A stretch of DNA of 64,000 nt, taken from assembly GCF_051622035.1 (NCBI RefSeq), contig NC_135355.1:29730986-29794985 (forward strand), written 5' to 3'. Numbering within the stretch: the stretch's first letter is position 1; each line of letters opens with the position of its first letter. Of the stretch, positions 33,560-44,409 are shown one piece after another. Made by a program: the position numbers and the translations under genes. This DNA is from Arctopsyche grandis (lineage: Eukaryota; Arthropoda; Insecta; Trichoptera; Hydropsychidae). The notes below the pieces were generated by a model. It was not told where the DNA came from, searched no databases, and saw only the letters and a program-made list of their open reading frames with translations.

Positions 33560-34201
33560 TTCTAGTTCAGTGCTTCCCAATTACTTTCATGTCATGACCC
33601 CCTAAAAATCTGCGCGCGCACATTAATACGGGAGGAAAAGCATATTCCTCTTGTTCCTGTTGAATCCTGCTCGCGCAAATTAAGTGAGTATGTACGTAAG
33701 TGTGTACCGTTTATCATGCACCATTTTTTTTTTGATCTTTCGACTTAAGATCTTTCGATTTTCGATCTTTGCCTTCCGATATTTGTGTTTTCTGTAATTT
33801 AACATTCTGTCTCGTCACGGAGACCGAACAAATCGATATCGGGTTCAATGTCAGAAATTCTAACTCGCAAAGCATCTTTCAAAGTCTTCGTGGAAAGGCA
33901 CGACCTTTGCTTATTTTTTAATATAAGTAATGACGAAAATGCTGTTTCGCATAGGTACGTAGTCGCGAAAGGAATAATAATTACCAGGGCTTTTTTTCCA
34001 ATAACAAGATATTGGAAAGTTTTCATAAAATGTGTTATTATTTAACAGACTTAAATATATAAATTCCCTAAATATGTAAGTGGAAAAATATTCATAAATG
34101 AATATTTGTAATTTCTACTGAATATTTTCGCGGCCCCCGCGAGGAATCCTACGACCCCCAAAGGGGTCGTGACCCCCAATTTGAGAAGCACTGCTCTAGT
34201 T
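33560..34201 (-). mobile_element. hAT transposon remnant with dimerisation-domain coding
   Basis: The element (33568-34193) begins CAGTGCTTCCCAATTACTTT and ends CCCCCAATTTGAGAAGCACTG. Flanks are TTCTAGTT and CTCTAGTT, an 8-bp duplication with one mismatch. A minus-strand frame (34026-33799) reads FATTYLCETAFSSLLILKNK and LSTKTLKDALRVRISDIEPD. This is the C-terminal hAT dimerisation domain of the ZBED5/Buster-like type. The catalytic core is absent. Between the left end and this frame lies one arm of the 14.7-kb palindrome family. Confidence 0.85.
33616..33815. mobile_element. Single arm of the palindrome family inside the hAT remnant
   Basis: Begins TGCGCGCGCACATTAATACG and continues 'ggaggaaaagcatattcctc', 'tcctgctcgcgcaaattaag', 'gtaccgtttatcatgcacc' and 'gatctttcga'. 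This is the right half of the 14728-15125 palindrome, including its central TGCGCGCGCA. Confidence 0.8.
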
Positions 34202-34271
34202 CCCGTTAGTTTAAATTTGTTTGCGTGTGTGTCTTTCGATTGATGAAGTTTTTGTGTGCCAGATATTCCGT

Positions 34272-34656
34272 TATGGCGGCTCGCTGTATGACATAGTCGA
34301 GTTCGGTCACCCTCCTGCGAGTTGTGATCAACTCGCCCGTGTTCAGAGTGGCTACCACACTCCGTCTCTGGCTTCCATAACAAAAGCACGTATATCAACA
34401 TGCCAGTCGTCTCAAGGTCTGTTCATACCTATCCAGCACGATCCGTATCCTGTAGGTGTCAAGCAAGTGCGAATAGTATTCTTTGGTACATTATATGTAC
34501 GTATTCATACTGCATTCACGCATGCGCATTTATGCATTCATGCGCGTCCATATATAATGTACCAAAGAATACTATCCGCACTTGCATGACACCTGCAGGA
34601 TACGGGTCGTGTTGGATAGGTATGAAAAGACCTTCATTCGTTCATCCCCTATAGCG
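34272..34656 (+). mobile_element. Degraded solo LTR of the miniature LTR element, interrupted by a MITE (fossil)
   Basis: 34272-34411 and 34637-34656 together match the LTR at 41692-41530 read on the minus strand: 'ggcggctcgctgtatgacat', 'gtcgagttcggtcaccctcc', 'atgccagtcgtctca', 'ttcatcccctatag'. It sits inside the GGTTCGGTGATTA-family element and is itself split by the Harbinger MITE. Divergence from the 41-kb LTRs is considerable, so it is an older copy. Confidence 0.75.
34412..34636. mobile_element. Palindromic PIF/Harbinger MITE
   Basis: The element (34415-34633) starts AGGTCTGTTCATACCTATCC and ends GGATAGGTATGAAAAGACCT. Arms of about 100 bp are inverted copies, including 'agtattctttggtacattat' and 'ataatgtaccaaagaatact'. 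TCA on both sides is a 3-bp target duplication, as expected for PIF/Harbinger. The same ends occur on the coding relatives at 39606-40490 and 52386-53229. Confidence 0.85.
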
Positions 34657-34742
34657 TGATCGAGATTTTAGTGACTTGCGCGAGATCGCTTTCTGCGCAA
34701 CAATCACCGAAGGCATTCAACTATCGGCTAGCATATTTTGAA

Positions 34743-34889
34743 CTCTATTCTAGTGGCGTTCGTTCTGTTTTTGTCGCACAGCCTTACTTACATGTGCGCG
34801 AGCAGGATACAAGGGGACTAGGTGACGTTATACTAGATCTGTAGCTGTGCGATAAAAAGAGATTTCCACGGCATTTCACTGCTCTGTGG
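34743..34889. mobile_element. Probable hAT MITE, relative of the 18.1-kb copy
   Basis: Shares with 18137-18351 the arms 'tttgtcgcacagccttactt' and 'tgtgcgataaaaagagattt' and the end GGCATTTCACTG. The left end TAGTGGCG is a variant of CAGTGGCG. The flanks (ctctattc / ctctgtgg) agree at 5 of 8 positions only. Confidence 0.5.
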
Positions 34890-35070
34890 GAGTACATTGT
34901 ATTTGCATTAGCCGCATTCTCAGACGGCTGACCTCCAAACAATACGACCCTACAGCCAGAGGAAAACAATAACAAGAATTGCGAAGCTGCTTAACAAACG
35001 ATATCTAGTCGCCCCTGAAATACCCAGTGGTGGCACCCTAATAGTTTCCATGGGTTTCCGGAAACTCGTC

Positions 35071-35325
35071 ACTTAATCCAGAGCATCGTAACCTTTGGAT
35101 ATTCACGGCACACATTGTTTACGACTCGTAGAGTTTGTCAGCTACGTACATACATATGTACTTCATCGGCAATCGCTAATTATTCCGTATATGCGTAGGG
35201 GCAAAACACTAACTAACATCGGTTTTCTCCCTCAAACGCGATCTCAATCGCACGTATTAGGCCGAAGTGCTATTCGGAGAACACATATTACCGCGGTGCA
35301 CAGGTTACGATGCTCTGATTTAATC
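35071..35325. mobile_element. hAT-type MITE with CAGAGCATCG ends
   Basis: The element (35079-35317, 239 bp) starts CAGAGCATCGTAACC and ends GGTTACGATGCTCTG. The flanks are ACTTAATC and ATTTAATC, an 8-bp duplication with one mismatch. No coding capacity seen. Confidence 0.82.
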
Positions 35326-35479
35326 TAAAAGTTTATACATACATATATGCAATTTTTATCAAAAATTATACAAATCTTGAAAATTGAATGAACTTTCATG
35401 TAATAGTCCCTTGGACGAAAAAAATTATACATTTTCAAAATAATTTTATTGAAAAAAAATTTGGAAACCCTTGTTCCAA

Positions 35480-35885
35480 AATTGGAGTGACACCACTGGA
35501 AATACCGACGACCAATTCGGGCGGAACGTCGAATGCAAGTACCACGTAGGTGTACAAACAACGTCTAGACGCCAACCTCATCTCACAAACACGAGCAGAC
35601 GGAAATCCCGGAAACACACGTGAAACGAATTGAAATCCGAAACGCGAACTTCTAGACAACCCATGGTACAACTGCAAAACGCGACCTCTCCGTATCGCGT
35701 ATCGTATATAAAGTAACGCATCCAGACGCCAGAGTGAACCTCTGGAGTTCAGCCAGATCACTTCTCCGAAGTTGAGTAACTAGCTCCTTCGTACATACAA
35801 TAACTCTGTATGAGCTGAACATAAATAAACCATCCTCTTACAAACACAGCCGTGTTTTCACAGGCTGGGATATGGTCAACACACA
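35480..35885 (+). mobile_element. Possible solo LTR (fossil)
   Basis: Has an LTR-like arrangement: a TATA box (cgtatcgtatataaagtaac), then GAACCTCTGGAGTTCAGCC, 'ctctgtatgagctgaacata' and AATAAA about 120 bp after the TATA box. GC content is higher than its surroundings. I found no second copy in this window and no clear target duplication, so the limits are guesses. Confidence 0.4.
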
Positions 35886-36527
35886 TTCACAGCTTACATT
35901 GGTTTTTGTAATGTTTGGAATGATTGAGATGAAGTCCAGACTTACTCAAACCTGTGCGCGTCCAGATAATATACATGAATATCCAGATATTTTATTAATT
36001 CAAAAAGTCAGTCACTACCATTAAAAGACAGCATCTATTATATTTTAAGACGTGTGCATAAGTTAATTCTTCAAAAATATTCACTGAAATTTCATTGCAA
36101 AAAATAACAAAACTGAAAATGTGTATTTAACAAATATTTATTTGTCAAAAAATAAATTAAGTACATTTGAAATAAAAATATAAATATAATGTCATAAAAT
36201 CTCATTAAGCCCCATCATATCATTAAAACTTCGCACCATATTTGTACCTGGAATTACAGATAAAAGATACATATTTCACATTAAAACATCAAGAATCTCA
36301 GAGTCAATGCCCAGCAGAATACATAAACAGCCAATCTTCAATAAATTCTCTATAATTCAATAATAAACAATAAAATAAAAAAATTATCTATTCTAAAATC
36401 ATCTTTCATTTTAGTATAAAATTTAAAAATAGATGGATGTAATTCATTACATCTCAATAAGTACACCCGGCTTATTAAAAATAATTTTATAAAATATATG
36501 TAGATAAAATAAGCTTCAATCTAGATT
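35886..36527. other. 3' flank of kappaB-Ras
   Basis: AT-rich with several AATAAA motifs on both strands, likely including the kappaB-Ras 3' UTR on the minus strand. Nothing else seen. Confidence 0.5.
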
Positions 36528-37238
36528 TCAAGAATCAGTGCGAATAATTCCTTTCTGCGTTAACTTCGTAAGTGTCGGAAGTTGTGGAAAACTACTTTTA
36601 GTCGGTGCTGGGTTTAATTTTGTGCTGAGAAATATGAATCCCTCATACAAAGAAGAGCGTTCCATCGCATTAACTTCAAAATGTTTCAATTTCTCACGAG
36701 TGCACCAGTTTGACGCCTTAGTGACAGTATTCTCATGCAATTTAGGATCAGGCTCTCCCGTTCTATTTCCGAGAACTATAATCATAGTCTAAAAAAACCA
36801 CAATTATATTTATGTTTCTTATAAATATTAATATGAGATTTATGTTGAAATTATATTAATAGCGCTACTCACTTCTTTCTTCTCTTTGCTTCTTTCTATG
36901 TCTTTGTGGAGATTCATAAGAACTGCTAGAGACTCAGGTTTACGGACGTCATAAACGAGAACGTAACCGTCAGCGAATGCCATATAGTGTTTTGGAAGAC
37001 TTTGGTAACCCGAAGACGGAGAATTTTCTATATTAGGAGCAAGAAGTCCAGCTGTATCGTAGAAGCAAAATTTCTCTTTTGTACCTCGATCTGTTTCAAC
37101 GTTAGACACGTAGATGTCTTCAATCGTCGGATAAAACTCTGTTGTCGCTGTCACATTGCCATATATCAATTGTTCTAATACAGCAGTTTTACCCACACTC
37201 TTCATGCCGCAAATTATTACTTTACTAGTTTTGCCCAT
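36528..37238 (-). CDS. NKIRAS: kappaB-Ras small GTPase-like protein (NKIRAS)
   Basis: Two exons on minus: 37238-36873 and 36788-36528 (208 residues). Begins MGKTSKVIICGMKSVGKTAV, with P-loop GMKSVGKT. Then come EQLIYGN, PTIEDIYVSNVETDRGTKE, switch II DTAGLLAP, LPKHYMAFADGYVLVYDVRK, SKEKKE and KSSFPQLP near the end. As in known kappaB-Ras proteins, the Ras Gly12 and Gln61 positions are not Gly and Gln (Lys and Leu here). The family binds IkB proteins and restrains NF-kB signalling, and also acts on Ral; that is family knowledge. An insert of about ten residues (NIENSPSSGY) precedes LPKHY. The nucleotide-specificity box reads GNRTGEP instead of GNKxD. Confidence 0.93.
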
Positions 37239-38360
37239 TTCTAACCAAAACTAAAATATAACGGTATTATGTCTAGTTAAGTACACATTCGCCAAAGTTT
37301 ATTGCCTTGTTCTAGATACGAATAAGATTTGACACTTGACTTGACAGTTAATATTTGGTCGAAACAACATATTTTCTTATCCAATTATTATTTTATTAAT
37401 TTTAATATCAGCTTCGAATGCATCTAAAAAAATGTATCGTCAACTAATACATTGTAATGTTTAATGCATAGTAAATAATGCATAGTAAATAATTTAATCT
37501 ATTTTAGCGACGTATAATTTTTTTTCTGAGTATCCAATGAAGAGACAGGAAATGTCCCAGTCAAAGTTACAAAGACATTACTAGGAATCTATTGTGCTCC
37601 TATTCATTACTATCATTTGGTGTTTCTGTGCTATTCAAGTCCCTATGATTAACAACTACATATGGCGTTTCCTTTACCTACCTTTCAACAAAACAAGTTT
37701 TACTAATTCTTAAATAATATGCTACAGACCTTAAAATTCAGTTTCTCCAATTTTGTCCATTGAATCGAATGTAGTTCGAACATACTTATATATTTACTTA
37801 TGATATTCATAACACATTTATCGCTTTAGACACTGCAACATAATTGTTTATTTTACATATGTACCATTTTTTGTTTTCTGCCGTACATTGTTACTACCCA
37901 TTTTACTGGTACATAGTATTTATATTCTTAGCACTTATGATGTATAGTTATTTATTTATGTTTGAAATAAGAATTATAAATCGAGGAAAACACTTGTTAA
38001 AAATAAATAATATAAAATTAGTTTTCTTTTCAACGTACCAATTAATTAGATTTTGGTTCGAATTAGAACAAGAAGTATTATATTAAAGTTTTTTTAAAAA
38101 TAATAATTTCTAAAATTATAAAAATATGTTTTTATTTATTCATTGTTCAACATAATGTATATTAAAATTTAAAAAATTGAACGTAATTGCATAGCTTTAG
38201 CTGAAACACAGATTCAAGCCACATACAATTTGAATATAAAAATTCGCCAAACATATCCTAGTTCTAACTTTACTCAAAACTATGATAATGATGATGAATA
38301 GAAAATATATGTATGTATGGAATGATTTTTAATAAAGGTTCAATTACATAGATACAAAAA
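37239..38360. other. Spacer between kappaB-Ras and DPM1
   Basis: AT-rich; contains the kappaB-Ras promoter side and the DPM1 3' flank. An 80-codon open frame at 37844-38086 has no recognisable domain. No bounded repeat seen. Confidence 0.55.
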
Positions 38361-39573
<1,213 letters not shown>

Positions 39574-39605
39574 CTAAAATATTAAAATTTTCATTTTAGG
39601 TAGGT

Positions 39606-40490
39606 AGGTCTATTCATACTTAACAGCACTGCACGGCTTCAGCACTGCACGACTCCGTTTCAAATATGTCATTTTATTACATTTCTATTCATATCTACCT
39701 ACACGTCGCGGTCACGTCACGTTTACAGCATTTTGGCCGAGTGCAAGGCAAAATCGGCTTACTTATACATTACAGGCCATGACGATACGGCGCAATATTG
39801 CTTACGTCGTATTGTCGAGTAATTAAAATATGAATGCATACACGTGCATTCGTAGCTACGTGTCAGAAAACAAGTCAGCAAAAATGTTTCGACGTTTATC
39901 GAACGAAAAATTATGTATAATCGCGTTGTTGTTGGAAGAAGAAGCTCAAGAAGGCAATAAAAAAGCACGGAGGCGTTATGTTGTGCATCCCATGTTAAAA
40001 AATAAAAAAACCGAAGGAGAGTTTTGGACACTGTATAAGGAGCTTGTGGATGATGGACAAATTTTTTAAAAATATTTCCGTATGAACCGATACCAATTTG
40101 AAACAATACTGGATAAAATAAAAACACAAAAAATCTACAAAATTTAAGGAAGCATCGTCAAAAAGTCATTGTCACAGACCAAAACCATGTCGAAAGATTG
40201 AACAGCTGTCAACTGTCACTATCGATAATTGGTCCAAAACAGCAAAGCGGCAGACTCATGGCACGTAATTCGCTTGTATATCTCCACGATGTCCGAAAGA
40301 CGGATACGATATGTTGACGGATGTTGCTGTAAGGTATGAACAGGAAATGTCGGGTACTGCTGTAAGCCTGCCGTGGCGTAAACGTGACGGTTGAAATGAA
40401 CATACCCATACAAAATGTATCAAATAATACTTTTCGTACGGCCGGATACCTGCTGAAGTCGGTTCGTGCCGACTAGGTATGAACAGACCT
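39606..40490 (+). mobile_element. Internally deleted PIF/Harbinger transposon, copy A
   Basis: Starts AGGTCTATTCATACTTAACA and ends GGTATGAACAGACCT, the same ends as copy B. It encodes (39830-40069) a HARBI1-like N-terminus: RLSNEKLCIIALLLEEEAQE, RRRYVVHPMLKNKK, EGEFWTLYKELVDDG, followed after a stop by KYFRMNRYQFETILDKI in the same frame. The DDE nuclease part is missing and the remaining interior is noncoding. It lies directly upstream of DPM1 (divergent). The right flank is TCA; the left flank has been blurred by an AGGT repeat, so I see no clean duplication. Confidence 0.85.
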
Positions 40491-40601
40491 TCAAGGTTAC
40501 TCAAATTCACAAAACCCTCCAATTAAATAGAATTTGGAATTCTTTATTTATTTAAGTAACATTAGTGCATCGAACTTATTAAGCGATGTTCAATTTATGA
40601 C

Positions 40602-41692
40602 GTTATAGGGGACGAACGAATGAGACGACTGGCATGTTAATGCACGTGTTTTATTTATGACAGCTGAAGGCAGAGTGAGTAGCTGCTCTCCGAACCCAGC
40701 CGAGTTGGTCCCCACTCGCAGGAAGGTGACCAAACTCGACCATGTCGTATAGCGAGCCGCCACATCACTCCCCCCCCCAGCATCAGCGATACAAAAATTA
40801 CAAAGAAACAAATTTTACAAAAGAAAAAAAAATATTGTTACACAAAGAGAAAAAAAATATTGAGTGGGGAGAAAAAAAAATTGTTGACGTGGGTCATCCG
40901 CTGTGTAGGTGTGCCGCCCTGAATGGTTGGTACATTCGAGGGCGGTGACGTCGCGAGCAGGACGGTGAGTCATCCGATGGTCGCGCCGATGCGATGCTGC
41001 GCCGGCGCCGCTCTTCCGAGGCTGATGTCGGTTGGTGGGGCGGCGGGGGCGGCAGGGGCATCGATGTGGTTGATGATACTCCGAGCTGGACCGTTAGTCG
41101 TTGTGGCTCGTGGAGGTGTTGCGGCACTGCCGCCCGTCCGGCGTGACGACACTCGTGGGGACGGACGGGGCCTTGATGATGATGATGGTGCTGAGGTGGT
41201 GTGTGATGAATCTTGTGGTGCTGGATGACCGTTCTATGTGTACTGGATCACGCATGACTCCACATCCAGCTGTCAAGATCGTCGTCTCATTCGCTCCCCC
41301 ATTTTTTTAAGCACCTGTCATCGACGTTGTGGCTGGACTCTAGTCGGTAGGTAGGTAGGTAGGTAGGTAGCCGTGTCTGCTCGTTTATTGTCACCCGCGG
41401 GCCGCGGCGTGCTGTGTCGATGGCGATGGCGGCGCGGCGGGTAGCTTTCCCGCCTGGCTCGGCGAGGCAGGGATGAGCAGCGGCATGCTGAATTAATCGA
41501 GGCTGCGTGGCTCGATGTCGGGGTCACCAGTTATAGGGGACGAACGAATGAGACGACTGGCATGTTAATGCACGTGTTTTATTTATGACAGCTGAAGGCA
41601 GAGTGAGTAGCCGCTCTCCGAACCCAGCCGAGTTGGTCCCCACTCGCAGGAAGGTGACCAAACTCGACCATGTCGTATAGCGAGCCGCCACA
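40602..41692 (-). mobile_element. Miniature LTR retrotransposon (TRIM-like fossil)
   Basis: Two direct repeats of 163 bp (40602-40764 and 41530-41692) differ at one base that I noticed, so insertion is recent. Read on minus, the LTR starts TGTGGCGGCTCGC. Beside the right LTR is a primer-binding-site-like TGGTGACCCCGACATCGAG. Beside the left LTR is a purine tract (complement of tcactccccccccc). The 765-bp interior is GC-rich, contains a (GTAG)n run near 41347-41371 and has no recognisable gag or pol, so it looks non-autonomous. The open frames in it are composition artefacts. I found no clear target duplication. An older related LTR is at 34.3 kb. Confidence 0.85.
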
Positions 41693-41828
41693 AGGTGATT
41701 ATTGATAATACGTTAAATGGTAATATGGGGGGCATAGTGAGCGAAACGACAGCGTGGTTTTATATCAGCTTTTTTCAGAGGGGAGGAGTGGTTATTTTTT
41801 TTTTTGGAAGAAGCTTTTGATCAAAAAG

Positions 41829-41900
41829 ATTCGGTTCGGTGATTATTCCACAAAAACCGATCTCGCGCAAAAACTATCTATCGCGAAAGATTGTACTAAA
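41829..41900 (+). mobile_element. Fragment of the GGTTCGGTGATTA family upstream of zinc-finger gene A
   Basis: GGTTCGGTGATTATTCCAC followed by 'aaaaaccgatctcgcgcaa' matches the ends of the 33.5-34.7 kb element. It lies about 480 bp upstream of the gene A start codon. Confidence 0.65.
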
Positions 41901-41939
41901 GAAAACTCCGTCGCTCCGTGCATTAATTCGAAGTTGGCA

Positions 41940-42055
41940 GTCCAAGATGTGAACAATAAACCACATCTACCACTACTAGAAACTAGAAACTAGAAACCCA
42001 GAGAAATGTAATAATAACATTTCTGTAAGAAAACCCCTCTTCACGTCCATGCAAC
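41940..42055 (-). mobile_element. Truncated LTR fragment related to LTR family 2 (fossil)
   Basis: The minus strand reads TGTTGCATGGACGTGAAGAG then GGG, matching the starts of the LTRs at 11274 and 20856 (TGTTGYGTGGWCGTGAAG). The rest of the match fades quickly. Confidence 0.5.
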
Positions 42056-42059
42056 AGTA

Positions 42060-42230
42060 TTATGGGGGTAGGGCGAGTGAAACGACTGTTGGTAATGCAC
42101 GTCTGTTTATTTCGGCAGCCGGGGAGGATGTGAATGCTTACCGGCAAAGCACTGGCCAACCGATGGTTATACAGTTAGTACCTCGGGGCTGCCACAACGG
42201 ATACGAATTCTTGGTTGTGTTTATCGGTCA
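42060..42230. mobile_element. LTR-like fragment at the 5' side of zinc-finger gene A (fossil)
   Basis: 'gagtgaaacgactgttggta' and 'atgcacgtctgtttatttcg' resemble the start of the miniature LTR element's repeat ('gaatgagacgactggcatgt', 'atgcacgtgttttatttatg'). The frame upstream of the gene A start codon runs through this piece, so those residues are probably not part of the protein. Confidence 0.45.
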
Positions 42231-42309
42231 TGGAACCAAAGGATATATATGTATATATTTGTTGACATCCAAATGTCATCGGAGGCTACATACTTTTCTA
42301 TTTGGTAAC

Positions 42310-43836
42310 ATGACGAATCGAAGAGTCTGCAGGACATGTTTACGCGTGGGATCTCACACTATCTTGCTTGAGGGTCAGCGCAAACGAATGCTGATCATCA
42401 TCTGTAGTCGACCTAAATTCCGATTGACTACACAACATGCTTCTAAAGAAGACGGTCTACCTTCATGGATATGTCGTGATTGTGATCGTCAACTTCCATC
42501 GGCAGCCGCCTTCATTGCATTATGTTGTCGCTCTGAACGGCGATTGCTTCGAGCGCAACATTTGAAAATTTCTTTTGATACTTTGAATCTCCTTTACAAG
42601 AAAAATAAACCGCTCAAAATACATTCAATTAAAGAAGCTCATTCGCCACAAGTCTTACCTTCAATCGAGGAAAAATATTTCGACCATAATAACCACGAAT
42701 TGACTCCCAAGGAAAATATAGATAAAGTAAAAAAGATTGATATTAAAAAATATATCAAAATCAAACCAAACACAATAAAAAATGTAAACGTTAAAATAAC
42801 CACACGTAGACTTGAAAATAATGAAAGCAAAATAGGTAGACCGTTTACATTGAAAGAATGTAAAGTTTGCAATAAAACATTCTGTGGTAGTTTAGCCTTC
42901 AAGGAGCATAAACGTACGCACCGAGGAGAGCGTTCATTCAAATGTTCTCATTGCAGTGTCTCATTTCTTTACGAGGGATGGCTCACGAATCACCTCAAAT
43001 GCAAACATCAAAATCCCAAAACAGATATGTCCTACGTTTGTCATCTCTGTGGCAAAGTCTTCTCGAAGAAGCCCACATTGAGGCACCACCTAATGATACA
43101 TACCAATGAAAAACCTCACGAATGCACCATATGTAACCAAAGATTCACACAATTGGGCCAACTGACGACTCATAGAATGATACACACGGATGAGAGACCT
43201 TTCCCCTGCACCGAGTGTGACAAACGATTCAAATGGAAGACCTGTCTACGTCGACACATGTCTGTACACGCCGAGTCGCGTACTTTCAAATGCGACACGT
43301 GCAGTCAGATGCTCAAGTCAAAGATCACTTTAAAACAACACAAAGAGAATATACACAAGTGGACGAAACCTTGCGTATGCGATTTGTGTGGTGCCACTCT
43401 GGCCACTAAAGATAATTTAAAACAACACTTCCGGGCCATACATTCAAATCAATCGGGAGCTTGCAAATTGTGCAATAAGCACTTTTCTAATCTGAGGGAA
43501 CACAAGCGGACGCATACGGGAGAGACACCATTTCATTGTCGTATGTGTTCGAAGCGGTTTGGTCACAAACGTAGTCTCACTGCTCACGTGAAGAAGCATG
43601 ATAATCTGTTGTCTGGTAAATTCGTATGTGAAGTCAACAACTGTAATAAACCATTCGCCATGAAATGCCTGTTGGACTTTCACATGACTAAATATCACAA
43701 TAAACACACACCGTACGTTTGTCAATGTTGTTCGAAAGGTTTCTATAGGTTGTCTGATTTGTCAAAACACTTTAAAAACAATCACTTCAGGAATTATGTT
43801 ATTTCTAGTGTAAACGGTGCAAATATTTATTCTTAA
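42310..43836 (+). CDS. ZAD-C2H2 zinc-finger protein A (intronless)
   Basis: 508 residues in one exon. The ZAD runs about residues 5-80: VCRTCLRVG and LPSWICRDCDRQLPSAAAFI supply the two CxxC pairs, ending SERRLLRAQ. A Lys/Asn-rich linker leads to eleven C2H2 fingers. Examples are YVCHLCGKVFSKKPTLRHH, FPCTECDKRFKWKTCLRRH and FHCRMCSKRFGHKRSLTAH. Finger 8 (CKLCNKHFSNLREHKRTH) is three residues short, and finger 10 has a CxxxxC pair (CEVNNC). ZAD proteins are arthropod transcription factors that dimerise through the ZAD and bind DNA; the targets here are unknown. The start at MTNRRVC is chosen because paralogues B and C start just before VCR. An in-frame upstream extension to 42049 overlaps LTR-like sequence. 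Confidence 0.9.
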   Translation: MTNRRVCRTCLRVGSHTILLEGQRKRMLIIICSRPKFRLTTQHASKEDGLPSWICRDCDRQLPSAAAFIALCCRSERRLLRAQHLKISFDTLNLLYKKNKPLKIHSIKEAHSPQVLPSIEEKYFDHNNHELTPKENIDKVKKIDIKKYIKIKPNTIKNVNVKITTRRLENNESKIGRPFTLKECKVCNKTFCGSLAFKEHKRTHRGERSFKCSHCSVSFLYEGWLTNHLKCKHQNPKTDMSYVCHLCGKVFSKKPTLRHHLMIHTNEKPHECTICNQRFTQLGQLTTHRMIHTDERPFPCTECDKRFKWKTCLRRHMSVHAESRTFKCDTCSQMLKSKITLKQHKENIHKWTKPCVCDLCGATLATKDNLKQHFRAIHSNQSGACKLCNKHFSNLREHKRTHTGETPFHCRMCSKRFGHKRSLTAHVKKHDNLLSGKFVCEVNNCNKPFAMKCLLDFHMTKYHNKHTPYVCQCCSKGFYRLSDLSKHFKNNHFRNYVISSVNGANIYS

Positions 43837-44198
43837 ACTCTGTAGGCTTTGAATTTTATCTTTATGTTCTGCTTTGTCTTATATCTATATTCATAAGTTT
43901 TTTGCACTAAAATGTTGTACAATATATTTTCGGTTGCTTGGGTTAGAATTAGCTATTTTTCAAATTGTATGATTATATCTGCCTTCTTAAAAACATCATT
44001 CCTTTCATCAAATCACTCGATTTGCCTGCCGATAAAAATATTTTCCTCTAATTTTTTCACCGAACATTAATATTTTATATAATTTCAAAATGAAAATTAA
44101 ATGATTTTCTTTTATTAATATTAATTACTATGAATAAAATTAAAATAAATAATTATTTTCATAATCACCGGATAAGAACCGAGTCTGAGGTGGCAATC
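43837..44198. other. 3' flank of zinc-finger gene A
   Basis: AT-rich sequence after the stop, with AATAAA-like motifs. Nothing else seen. Confidence 0.5.
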
Positions 44199-44409
44199 CT
44201 AATAACCAGAGATCGGCGGCCAGGATAATTTTTTGCATAAAAGAATGCTTCACGATTGTCCTACAAAGCAAGAGAGCAAATAATTGAAAGTAAGAAGAGG
44301 TTAGTAAACAAAAAAGGTTGATTCTTTCTTTGTAGGATAATAGTAATTGACAATAATGAACCATTTTTGGTTCGTAAAAGAATTCTGGCTGCCGATCTCT
44401 GCTAATAAC
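44199..44409. mobile_element. hAT-type MITE with perfect 8-bp target duplication
   Basis: A 195-bp element (44207-44401) starts CAGAGATCGGCGGCCAGGAT and ends TTCTGGCTGCCGATCTCTG. CTAATAAC stands on both sides. Interior arms pair further (tgtcctacaaag / ctttgtaggataa). No coding capacity. Confidence 0.9.

Larger units (their letters stand above)
33492..34722. mobile_element. GGTTCGGTGATTA-family element carrying nested insertions (outer layer)
   Basis: The left end at 33495-33555 (cggattattccgcaaaaagc, gatctcgcgcaactcactaa, aatcttgatc) and right end at 34660-34719 (gatcgagattttagtgactt, gcgcgagatcgctttctgcg, caacaatcaccgaa) are inverted copies of each other over about 50 bp. The segment 'gccagatattccgttat' before 34272 and 'gagattttagtgac' after 34660 abut in the uninterrupted copy at 51.4 kb, which proves the LTR between them is an insertion. 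A hAT element, an LTR and a Harbinger MITE lie inside. Confidence 0.7.

Noticed and set aside
40894-41527. Several overlapping GC-rich frames (His, Arg, Pro and Ser-rich)
   Set aside because: They are inside the miniature LTR element, overlap in many frames and match no gag or pol pattern.
42049-42309. 87-residue N-terminal extension of zinc-finger protein A
   Set aside because: It runs through LTR-like sequence, and paralogues B and C begin just before the first ZAD cysteine.
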